From an uncultured Parabacteroides sp. (GTDB lineage: Bacteria > Bacteroidota > Bacteroidia > Bacteroidales > Tannerellaceae): a stretch of DNA of 12,354 nucleotides. Where the stretch lies: contig CAMTPG010000045.1 of NCBI GenBank assembly GCA_947074335.1, forward strand, positions 1 to 12,354. Direction: 5' to 3'. Under the pieces are notes generated by a model. It was not told the origin of the DNA, made no database searches, and saw only the letters and a program-made list of their open reading frames with translations. The translations under genes and the position numbers were made by a program. Positions 1 through 6,880 of the stretch are shown piece by piece (the first letter of the stretch is position 1; every line of letters starts with the position of its first letter).

Positions 1-10
1 AAAGAATAAA

Positions 11-45
11 GAAAAAGTCGTTCGAATTATTCAAACGACTTTTTC
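11..45 (-). terminator. Rho-independent terminator of the MFS gene
   Basis: A perfect 12-bp stem (11-22 pairs with 34-45) encloses an 11-nt loop. On the minus strand the stem ends in a T-rich run that continues into positions 10-1. It lies 36 bases beyond the MFS stop codon, so it is the natural end of that transcript. The arms carry A-runs and T-runs on both sides, so it could also stop a plus-strand gene entering from the left, which is outside the window. Confidence 0.85.
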
Positions 46-81
46 TGATAATATCTTTTATAACAAAATTATGCGTTTTAT

Positions 82-1521
82 TTAGGTTGCACTGGGTGGT
101 GTAGTTGTATTATCCGGTTTGCTTGTTGTAGCGGTCGGAGTTGCTGTTGTTGAATCAGCTGCCGGAGCTGCTGCTGTAGCAGTTGCCATCTGCGGTTTTT
201 CGAAACTGCTTAAATCAAAAGCTTCACCCGGATTTGCAAATACATAGGCTTGTTCATCTGCTGTTAATGTGTTAATTGCCACACGACCTCTGCCGAATAC
301 AAAGGCATATTTCGGTTTTTTCTTCAGATAATATAAACGTCTTATTAAGACGCCAATCCAGGCAATTATAGAGAGAATCAGCATGAAGTAATAGGGGAAT
401 GACGGATCCAGTTTTGTGTGGAAAATTGCTTTTGCCCAGCTTACAACAACCGGACATAACAGCATACCTACCGAGTTCATGATAATTAACCAGGCCATAG
501 TCAGCGACGAAGCTACCGGTGTAGAAATATTGGTACATAGATTGTAAGCATAAGGCTGACCCACTCCGTAGAAAAATGCACCAATAAAAATACCACAACC
601 TATCACAATCGGATCTTTAGAAATTACCATAAGGAAAAATCCAACACACATACCGAGCAGGATCATATCGAATGTGGTTTTTTTCAGGATATTCAAAATC
701 GGATTCAGTAAAAATCCGGAAAGCATGATACCAAAATAAACTACAGAAGTTAAATCGCCGGCAACACCGCTCTTAAATCCGTATGTTTGCAGCATAAACG
801 GTATAAATAAACTGGTACTTACCAATGCGAAGGTGATAAATCCGTAGAAAATACAATATTTAACCAAAGCACGAACATTACATTCTTTCGCAAAATTGAA
901 TTTTACTTTTTGTTTGGCTTTTTCCTTATCCTGTTTTGTTGGTTCTACAATGTATTTTTTTAACCACGGAGAAAGAATTACCGGTAAAATAGGAAGTAAA
1001 TACCATAAGAATGGTAAACGCCAGTGAACCTCAGCCATGTAACCTGTTACAATTACTGCAAGCATTAAAACGGCATTGAGCAGGGCCGAGGTGATACCAA
1101 ATTGCCGGGTCTTATATTTACCCGTAAAGATGTTAGAGAGCACGGTAACCGATAAAGGAGATAAAGCACCGGCACCAATACCTGCAACTACGCTTAATGC
1201 GATTAATTCCCACATTGAATCTGCAATAAAAAACAGACAGCCTGCGGCAAAAAACAGTAAACAACTGATATTAATAATCCAGAGATTATTAAATTTTGTA
1301 CCCAATGCACCTCCTATGAATACAAAAGGAATACAGGCTAACGAAGGCATTGTAGTAATTAATTGAATTTCCAGCTCTGTAGATCCCGGGAAAATAGTTT
1401 TAAGCTCACCTTCAATCGGTGATATTGCTAATCCGGCTATAGAAGTAACTACCCAGATTATGTAAATGTCTACGAGGACAATGATTGGCAGATTCCAACC
1501 TTTACCTGTTTTAACTCCCAT
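82..1521 (-). CDS. MFS transporter with Ala/Thr/Pro-rich C-terminal tail
   Basis: A 479-residue inner-membrane protein with about twelve hydrophobic segments in two halves: roughly residues 11-33, 55-75, 80-100, 105-130, 143-162 and 169-186, then 218-245, 256-278, 284-300, 305-328, 339-361 and 375-397. A charged, lysine-rich central loop (about 190-214) separates the halves, the standard major facilitator superfamily layout. The GGALGTKF stretch (70-77) sits where the family's loop 2-3 motif A is expected. Start is the ATG at 1519-1521. After the last membrane segment comes a cytoplasm-facing tail of about 80 residues. Its end, 445-479, is almost only Ala, Thr, Pro and Ser, which is unusual for MFS carriers. 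The gene is divergent from the phospholipase B-like pair, so the substrate may be related to what those enzymes act on; that is inference. Substrate and direction of transport are unknown. Confidence 0.85.
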   Translation of the reverse strand: MGVKTGKGWNLPIIVLVDIYIIWVVTSIAGLAISPIEGELKTIFPGSTELEIQLITTMPSLACIPFVFIGGALGTKFNNLWIINISCLLFFAAGCLFFIADSMWELIALSVVAGIGAGALSPLSVTVLSNIFTGKYKTRQFGITSALLNAVLMLAVIVTGYMAEVHWRLPFLWYLLPILPVILSPWLKKYIVEPTKQDKEKAKQKVKFNFAKECNVRALVKYCIFYGFITFALVSTSLFIPFMLQTYGFKSGVAGDLTSVVYFGIMLSGFLLNPILNILKKTTFDMILLGMCVGFFLMVISKDPIVIGCGIFIGAFFYGVGQPYAYNLCTNISTPVASSLTMAWLIIMNSVGMLLCPVVVSWAKAIFHTKLDPSFPYYFMLILSIIAWIGVLIRRLYYLKKKPKYAFVFGRGRVAINTLTADEQAYVFANPGEAFDLSSFEKPQMATATAAAPAADSTTATPTATTSKPDNTTTPPSAT

Positions 1522-1831
1522 AATAATAAATATTTTAATGATTAAATAATAATAATTTTGTTAACTATTCTACATTTTCTATAACACAAGCTTTCTTTTT
1601 TTTGTTCACTGAATCTTTAAATCTGTTTTTTAGCAGGATATAATTTAAACACCATGATGTTAACTGTATTTAATGAGTTTAAATAAATAATATATAATGT
1701 TAAAACATTAGACTTTTTGTATCAGCAGAATGTTGCATTACACAGATCAGGAAGAACGCTAAAGCATCCTATTGATGAAACAGAATTAAAAATATAAACG
1801 AATTATTATTCATGTATTTAATATTTATTGT
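1522..1831. other. AT-rich divergent intergenic region
   Basis: This stretch of 310 bases separates the divergent MFS and phospholipase B-like genes and must hold both promoters. I find no open frame of useful length and no RNA gene. No convincing pair of Bacteroidota -33/-7 boxes points at either gene. The only clean structure is a 16-base dyad at 1695-1710. A single TAATTTTG at 1553-1560 fits the -7 consensus on the plus strand, but it lacks a -33 TTG at the right distance and lies about 270 bases from the gene. Confidence 0.6.
1695..1710. promoter_or_regulatory. Dyad, possible operator
   Basis: TAATGTTaaAACATTA is a perfect 7-bp inverted repeat with a 2-base spacer, located in the middle of the divergent region about 120 bases before the first phospholipase B-like gene. 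Its size suits a dimeric helix-turn-helix regulator. The flanking DNA is so AT-rich that short dyads can arise by chance, and no regulator gene lies next to it in the window. Confidence 0.25.
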
Positions 1832-3481
1832 ATGGATAACAAAAAAGATGTCGCTATTAAAAATAGCAGTGAAATTAAAGAATTCATTTTGAATGATCAC
1901 AGTAAAGGATACGCACAGGTAATAGACAATTGTTGGAATTACAGCATTTTTGCTCAGGATTCATCAGTTTCTATTTTCGAAAATGAATATAATGCCGGTT
2001 TTATTCAGGGAAAAATCCAGGGAAAAACAGCTATTCGTGCAGCTCGCAATAACATTTGGCGTAATATGTTGATTTGCGATACACCGCAGGATCGGATTTC
2101 CATCGATATACCCGAAGATGCGCATCAACTGGTAGAAAAAAGTCTGTTGGCTAATTATACCTATTTTTATGACTGGTTGAAAAAAAATGACGGCGGTCGT
2201 ATTCCTGTTTTTATTAAACGATTGCTGTTCCGTATGGCCGGAATTCATGCCGGTGTAACAAAAGACCAGCCGGGAAAAATTTGTTTTGAAGATCTTGATC
2301 CGGCCAAAATAGATCCGAAAGAATTCAAACTGGGTCATTATGAAGATAAGGAATTATCTTTTATTGATGTTTATTTTATCAATGCCCAGGCTGATGTATT
2401 CGATGCCGTATCGGGAAAAATGAATCTCGATAAACCGGCGGTGAATAAAAAATCAAGTCATGAACATTGTTCCGCCTTTGTTAAAATGATGGACGATGGC
2501 GAAATTTACATTACCCATAACAGTTGGGCCGGTTTTTATGTCATGTCGTGTGCCGTAAGTTATACAATCGGTGATGATTTTGTAACACAGAATGCAATCT
2601 GTCAGGGTCAGTTTGGCAGTAATACCGATTACGGATTCAATAAAAATGGTATTTGTTTCAACGAAACAACGCATCTGTATTCTTACAACGAATCCAAAGA
2701 GCTGGGAATTTGGTTAACCTGGCGTTCGGCTGCAGCAGAGCAGTTCTCAACTTCCATTAAAGATTTTTACGACATTGTTTCGATTGATAATACGGCCACC
2801 TATCTTAACGGATATCAGCTTGTGGATGTAAATACAAACGAAATCGGTATCGTCGAAATGAGTTATGCCCGTTTTGTGCTGTTTGTATCCGATGGTAAAG
2901 AATTGAAGGTAACAGATTCTACCGGATTTAAACCTACCTCAAAAGATTATGATCCGCATTTGATAACTCCGAAATATATTTTTGGCGTAAACTATCCGAT
3001 ATCAAAAACAATTGCTTATGAATTGGAAACACTCAATGCGCGTCCGATGCGAAGAGTTCAGTTCTTTAATTTAATTGATACGGCTGTAGATATGGAATCT
3101 TGTAAAAACCTGATTACCTATACGCAGGATAAAGAGCCATTATCTATTTATGGTCGCTGGGATCTGGGTTACGGGACTACAGAATTTAAATTCCGTATAA
3201 ACGGACAGCAGGTTTTCCGTACCCGGCCTGACGGATCCAACGATGCCAAAGCTTTCAGTGCAAGTGCAGTAAGAGAAGTACTTAAAAATTTATCTTACAA
3301 ACCAAGCAAAGAGGGTAAAAAAACTTCATTCTGGATGAAATACGGAACACCCCGGATAGAAGGTATTCCATTTATCTGGTCGCAATCGCAGTTTAAACAG
3401 TTTAAAGGATCTCAGGAAGATGATTATGTACCCGATGCAGTAGACGGAAAATGGAATCTGGTGAAATTATTCATGGAATAA
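1832..3481 (+). CDS. Phospholipase B-like Ntn hydrolase, copy 1
   Basis: A 549-residue protein that I align by eye with the phospholipase B-like family (PLBD1/PLBD2, laminin ancestor; Pfam Phospholip_B). Landmarks appear in family order: AGFIQGK (55-61); HCSAFVK with the predicted nucleophile Cys213; THNSW (228-232) matching the family's HNTW; a GSN..GFN block (262-270); DNTATYLNGYQLVD (319-332) matching the NSGTYNNQ motif; IYGRWDL (439-445); GSNDAK (468-473); PFIWS (513-517); and DGKWNL (538-543). Relatives are Ntn hydrolases that cleave themselves just before the Cys; here that would give pieces of about 212 and 337 residues. Unlike the lysosomal relatives there is no signal peptide, so the cytoplasm is the likely site. 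Relative to its downstream paralogue it carries a 9-residue insertion (about 454-462). It ends with two stop codons in a row. True substrate is unknown: ester lipid, N-acyl amide or peptide are all possible. Confidence 0.82.
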   Translation: MDNKKDVAIKNSSEIKEFILNDHSKGYAQVIDNCWNYSIFAQDSSVSIFENEYNAGFIQGKIQGKTAIRAARNNIWRNMLICDTPQDRISIDIPEDAHQLVEKSLLANYTYFYDWLKKNDGGRIPVFIKRLLFRMAGIHAGVTKDQPGKICFEDLDPAKIDPKEFKLGHYEDKELSFIDVYFINAQADVFDAVSGKMNLDKPAVNKKSSHEHCSAFVKMMDDGEIYITHNSWAGFYVMSCAVSYTIGDDFVTQNAICQGQFGSNTDYGFNKNGICFNETTHLYSYNESKELGIWLTWRSAAAEQFSTSIKDFYDIVSIDNTATYLNGYQLVDVNTNEIGIVEMSYARFVLFVSDGKELKVTDSTGFKPTSKDYDPHLITPKYIFGVNYPISKTIAYELETLNARPMRRVQFFNLIDTAVDMESCKNLITYTQDKEPLSIYGRWDLGYGTTEFKFRINGQQVFRTRPDGSNDAKAFSASAVREVLKNLSYKPSKEGKKTSFWMKYGTPRIEGIPFIWSQSQFKQFKGSQEDDYVPDAVDGKWNLVKLFME

Positions 3482-3530
3482 TAAACGGAATATACTGTAA
3501 TATTTTTTTAACCTATTAAAGTAGTAAACT

Positions 3531-5156
3531 ATGGCAATTAAAGATGCAGCACTTACTCAAAAACCGGGCGAAGTGAATGAATTCATTTTAAATGAGTATT
3601 GTAAAGCTTATTCTGTTTTACAGGATAATTGTTGGAATTATACAATTTTTGCCCAGGATCCGAACATATCAATTTTTCAGAATGAATTTAATGCCGGTTT
3701 TGCCCAGGCAAAAATTCAGGGAAATCTTTCCATTAAAGCCGCGCGCGATAATGTATGGCGTAATATGCTGATTTGCGGAACACCACAGGATAATTTGTTT
3801 ATCACCATACCCGACGGAGCGCTCGAAATATGCAGTAAAAGTCTGGTGGATAATTACAGATACCTCTACAACTGGATATTGGAACATGAAGATGAAAAAG
3901 CAGGTAAAAACATAAAACGTCTGTTATTCCGTATGGCCGGTATTTTTGCCGGTACCCGATATGATAGTCCCTGCGATATGACTTTCGAAGATTTGAATCT
4001 GGAAAAAATAGATCCTTCCGAATATCTGTTGGGCGGTTACGATACAGAGAAAATCACCTTTATGGATATTTATCTGATCAATGCCGAAATGGATATGTTT
4101 GATGTCGTGGCAGATTCTCTGGATATGGGATTTGGTGAAGCAAATACCGGAAAACCAAAACAGGATCACTGTTCTGCTTTTGTGAAATATGCAGATGATG
4201 GTGAGATTTATCTCACTCACAACAGCTGGTGCGGGTATTATGCACAGTCTTGTACAACCACCTATGCAATTGGTGATGATTTCATTACACAGAATGCCTA
4301 TTGCCAGGGACAGTTCGGCAGTAATACCGATTTTGGGTTCAATAAATATGGTATCGGATTTAATGAAACTACGCATGCACATCTTTATAATGAATCAAAA
4401 CAAGATGGAATCTGGTTGTGCTGGCGTTCTGCTTTGGCCGAAATGTTTTCGACTTCCATACAGGATTTCTATGATTATGTATCCATTGATAATACCGGAA
4501 CTTATCTGAACGGATATATGGTTATTGATGCCAAGCGAGGCGAAATAGGTCTGGTCGAAATGAGTTATCGCCGGTTTGTATTGTTTATATCTGATGGAAA
4601 AGAATTGAAAGTGACAGATTCTACCGGTGTTGTTCCGACCCGTAAAGATTATGATACACATCTGATTTCTCCAAATCACATTTTTGGTATCAACATGGCC
4701 ATATCAAAAGGGGTAACATACGATCTTGAAACTATCGATACCCGCCCGATGAGACGTGTACAGTTCTATGAAAGAATAGGCATGGTTAAATGTATTGAGA
4801 CAGCCAAAAATCTGATTACGTTCAACCAGGATCGCGAACCGCTTTCTATCTACGGACGCTGGGATAAAGGCTTCGGAACTACCGAATTCAAGAAAACTCG
4901 TCCTGACGGATCAATTGATGCTAAAGCTGTTTCGGCAACAATGATTAAAGAGGCTTTGAAAGATTTGAAATATACTCCGAATAAAGAGAGTAAAAAAACA
5001 TCTTTCTGGATGAAATATGGTACGCCGATCATCGAAGGAAAACCTTTCATCTGGTCTGAATCCTTTTTTAAAGAATTCAAAAGTCCGCAAGAGGTGGATT
5101 TCGTTCCTGATGCAATCGATGGCAATTGGAATTTAACGCCGCTCTTTATGGATTAA
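3531..5156 (+). CDS. Phospholipase B-like Ntn hydrolase, copy 2
   Basis: A 541-residue paralogue of the preceding gene; I count 55 identities in the first 100 aligned positions and the similarity continues to the end. The predicted nucleophile is Cys214 in DHCSAFVK, with THNSW (229-233), DNTGTYLNGYMVID and RPDGSIDAK equivalent to the first copy. TGTY here is closer to the NSGTY of the eukaryotic PLBD proteins than TATY in copy 1. From the Cys to the C-terminus the two copies differ in length by exactly the 9-residue insertion of copy 1. No signal peptide or membrane segment is visible. The 49-base gap after copy 1 has no terminator, so the two are probably co-transcribed, and a strong terminator follows this gene. 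Retention of every landmark in both copies argues that both are active and perhaps differ in substrate. Confidence 0.82.
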   Translation: MAIKDAALTQKPGEVNEFILNEYCKAYSVLQDNCWNYTIFAQDPNISIFQNEFNAGFAQAKIQGNLSIKAARDNVWRNMLICGTPQDNLFITIPDGALEICSKSLVDNYRYLYNWILEHEDEKAGKNIKRLLFRMAGIFAGTRYDSPCDMTFEDLNLEKIDPSEYLLGGYDTEKITFMDIYLINAEMDMFDVVADSLDMGFGEANTGKPKQDHCSAFVKYADDGEIYLTHNSWCGYYAQSCTTTYAIGDDFITQNAYCQGQFGSNTDFGFNKYGIGFNETTHAHLYNESKQDGIWLCWRSALAEMFSTSIQDFYDYVSIDNTGTYLNGYMVIDAKRGEIGLVEMSYRRFVLFISDGKELKVTDSTGVVPTRKDYDTHLISPNHIFGINMAISKGVTYDLETIDTRPMRRVQFYERIGMVKCIETAKNLITFNQDREPLSIYGRWDKGFGTTEFKKTRPDGSIDAKAVSATMIKEALKDLKYTPNKESKKTSFWMKYGTPIIEGKPFIWSESFFKEFKSPQEVDFVPDAIDGNWNLTPLFMD

Positions 5157-5180
5157 TTCTGTTATTGATATTTTTTACGG

Positions 5181-5220
5181 AAAGCCTTTTGAAGATTATT
5201 AGTTTTCAAAAGGCTTTTTT
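5181..5220 (+). terminator. Rho-independent terminator after the PLB-like pair
   Basis: A perfect 13-bp stem (AAAGCCTTTTGAA at 5181-5193 pairs with 5205-5217) with an 11-nt loop runs straight into a T-tract ending at 5220. It lies 24 bases after the stop codon of the second phospholipase B-like gene and closes that two-gene transcript. Confidence 0.9.
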
Positions 5221-5426
5221 ACTTTTATATTTATACTTAAAATCTTAAAAAAGTTACAGACGTATTTATTTAAGATAACCAAATTTATTTCAGGGAAATA
5301 ATAAAAAATGAATCAATTAAAATTGAAGAAAAATATTTAATTTCGCGAAAAAAATGAAAGGCAATTTAATAAACATATCGTAAATTGTTTTGTTTTAATA
5401 TAAAATCAACTAATAAATAATCTGTT

Positions 5427-6080
5427 ATGGATGGAGTTATTCCCTTTTTTGTACTTTGTCTTACCTCTTTCTTTTCACTGACGAATCCGTTGGGAACAAT
5501 GCCTTTGTTCCTTACGATGACACGTGATATGAGTGAGGATGATCGTAAACGAATAGCAAAACGTGCAACAATTGTTGCTTTTCTTATTTTAATAGGTTTT
5601 ACATTACTCGGACAGGTAATCTTTAAAATATTCGGACTTTCTTCGAATGGTTTTCGTATTGCCGGCGGTATCGTAATTTTTAAAATCGGTTACGATATGC
5701 TTCAGGCACGGTATTCGAGTGCAAAAGTAAGTCCGGACGAAGTAAAATCCTATGCTAATGATATTTCTGTAACACCTTTGGCTATTCCCATGATTTGTGG
5801 TCCGGGTGCCATTGCACAGGGTATTATGTTAATGGAAGAAGCTAATCACATCGAAAAGAAAATAGCTCTGTTAATCTCTATTGCTGTTGTATTTGCACTG
5901 ATTTATATAATTCTCCGCGCATCCACACGATTAAATAAGATACTGGGCGAAACCGGAAATAATGTGATGATGCGTTTAATGGGGCTTATATTGATGGTTA
6001 TTGCAGTGGAAGTGTTTTTAGGAGGTGCAGAGCCTATTTTGACAAATATTGTAAAGAGCGGTACTCTGCTGGCTCATTAG
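5427..6080 (+). CDS. MarC family integral membrane protein
   Basis: A 217-residue protein with six hydrophobic segments (about 4-28, 46-68, 76-92, 118-136, 146-163 and 183-203), the length and topology of the MarC/UPF0056 family of inner-membrane proteins. Family-typical stretches are NPLGTMPLFL (20-29), FRIAGGIVIF (76-85), VTPLAIPMICGPGAI (115-129) and the final RLMGLILMVIAVEVFLGG helix. The biochemical role of the family is not settled; the old link with multiple antibiotic resistance in E. coli came from its position next to marRAB and was not borne out. The gene stands alone between two terminators, with about 200 bases of AT-rich leader containing no clear -33/-7 pair. Start is the ATG at 5427, which places the first membrane segment right at the N-terminus as in the family. 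Confidence 0.9.
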   Translation: MDGVIPFFVLCLTSFFSLTNPLGTMPLFLTMTRDMSEDDRKRIAKRATIVAFLILIGFTLLGQVIFKIFGLSSNGFRIAGGIVIFKIGYDMLQARYSSAKVSPDEVKSYANDISVTPLAIPMICGPGAIAQGIMLMEEANHIEKKIALLISIAVVFALIYIILRASTRLNKILGETGNNVMMRLMGLILMVIAVEVFLGGAEPILTNIVKSGTLLAH

Positions 6081-6082
6081 CG

Positions 6083-6143
6083 CAAATATTCATATACAAA
6101 AAAAGGCAGTTTACAGCTGCCTTTTTTTGTATATGAATATTTG
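6083..6143. terminator. Bidirectional terminator, perfect 27-bp inverted repeat
   Basis: Positions 6083-6109 are the exact reverse complement of 6117-6143, with a 7-base spacer. The top of the stem is GC-rich (GGCAG/CTGCC) and is followed on each strand by a run of seven T, so it works as an intrinsic terminator in both directions. It fills nearly all of the 67-base gap between the convergent marC-like and sigma-factor genes, ending the transcripts of both. Confidence 0.92.
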
Positions 6144-6147
6144 ATTA

Positions 6148-6723
6148 TTAATTCCAGTATTCAAAAAACAGAAAACCAAAACCCAAAGGCAGATAATCCG
6201 ATAAGTTGAGTTGCAATTTTTTTAATGCTTTTGTTATATGATATTCTACTCCTTTTGTCGTGATATTTAACAGCTCTGCAATCTCCTTGTGCGATTTATT
6301 TTTATATCGACTTAAAATAAAGACTTCGCGCGTCTGTGCCGGTAATGTATTTAAGGTTTTATCCACAATTTCCTGAATTTCGTGCGAAAACAACTCATTC
6401 GGATCACAGGCCTCTAAAGTAGAAATACGTGTGTTCAATTCCCATTGTGCATGTTCTTTCATGATTTCGTTCGTTGCCTGACGAATATCGAGATGTTGCA
6501 AATAATTCAGACATTTATGTTTAATCACGGTAAGAATATAAGCCGGGATATTAGAATCAGGATCCAGCTCGTTTCGTTTTTCCCAATAATACATTAAGGC
6601 TTCAATTACAAAATCTTCTGCTACCGCTTCATCTCTAATATAGAATCCGGCAAAACGAATAAACCGCTCCTTGTAATCGGTAAACAGTTTATTAAAGTTT
6701 TGTAATTCAGAAGAGTTTGTCAT
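6148..6723 (-). CDS. ECF (FecI-like) RNA polymerase sigma factor
   Basis: A 191-residue ECF-type sigma-70 family factor. Region 2 spans about residues 9-75 (FNKLFTDYKERFIRFAGFYI, then AEDFVIEALMYYWEKR, for core binding and -10 recognition). Region 4 spans about 117-172, with the helix-turn-helix HKEIAELLNITTKGVEYHITKALKKL for -35 recognition. The C-terminus ends in a short hydrophobic stretch (177-190), seen in many Bacteroidota ECF factors beside SusC/FecR genes. It should be held inactive by the FecR-like protein encoded next door and released when the SusC transporter is occupied, then activate the PUL. Unusually it is divergent from fecR rather than upstream of it on the same strand. A good -7 box (6752-6759) lies just upstream. 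Start is the ATG at 6721-6723 (minus strand). Confidence 0.93.
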   Translation of the reverse strand: MTNSSELQNFNKLFTDYKERFIRFAGFYIRDEAVAEDFVIEALMYYWEKRNELDPDSNIPAYILTVIKHKCLNYLQHLDIRQATNEIMKEHAQWELNTRISTLEACDPNELFSHEIQEIVDKTLNTLPAQTREVFILSRYKNKSHKEIAELLNITTKGVEYHITKALKKLQLNLSDYLPLGFGFLFFEYWN

Positions 6724-6751
6724 GCTGTTAATCCATTGTTTTGTATGGCTG

Positions 6752-6759
6752 CAAAGATA
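6752..6759 (-). promoter_or_regulatory. Bacteroidota -7 promoter box of the sigma gene
   Basis: Read on the minus strand this is TATCTTTG followed by C, a full match to the Bacteroidota housekeeping -7 consensus TAnnTTTG. It lies 28 bases before the ATG, giving a 5' leader of roughly 20 nt. I do not see a clean TTG -33 element at the expected distance; the region there is A/T-rich. It suggests the sigma gene is transcribed by the primary sigma factor, independently of fecR. Confidence 0.55.
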
Positions 6760-6880
6760 GAAAAATAACTAAAAGATAAAAGCATGTTTTAATAAGATCC
6801 ATTTTTTTTTGAAAAAATCAATTACCTGATTAGGGATAAAGCCGGTTGAACTGCTATTATTATGTTAACAGTAAATCGAC

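Noticed and set aside
1076..1366. 96-codon plus-strand frame opposite the MFS gene
   Set aside because: It lies entirely within the well-supported MFS coding region on the other strand, and its predicted protein shows no family resemblance.
1553..1560. TAATTTTG on the plus strand, matching the -7 consensus
   Set aside because: There is no TTG at the -33 position and it would create a leader of about 270 bases for the first PLB-like gene; probably a chance match in AT-rich DNA.
3924..4382. 152-codon open frame antisense to the second PLB-like gene
   Set aside because: Its protein is Ile/Cys/His-rich with no recognisable domain and lies opposite a well-supported coding frame. A similar antisense frame opposite copy 1 (2453-2674) covers the corresponding region, which is what conserved sense codons would produce.
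5338..5345. TAATTTCG upstream of the MarC-family gene as a promoter
   Set aside because: One mismatch to TAnnTTTG and the nearest upstream TTG (5323-5325) is too close, so the pair does not fit the expected spacing.
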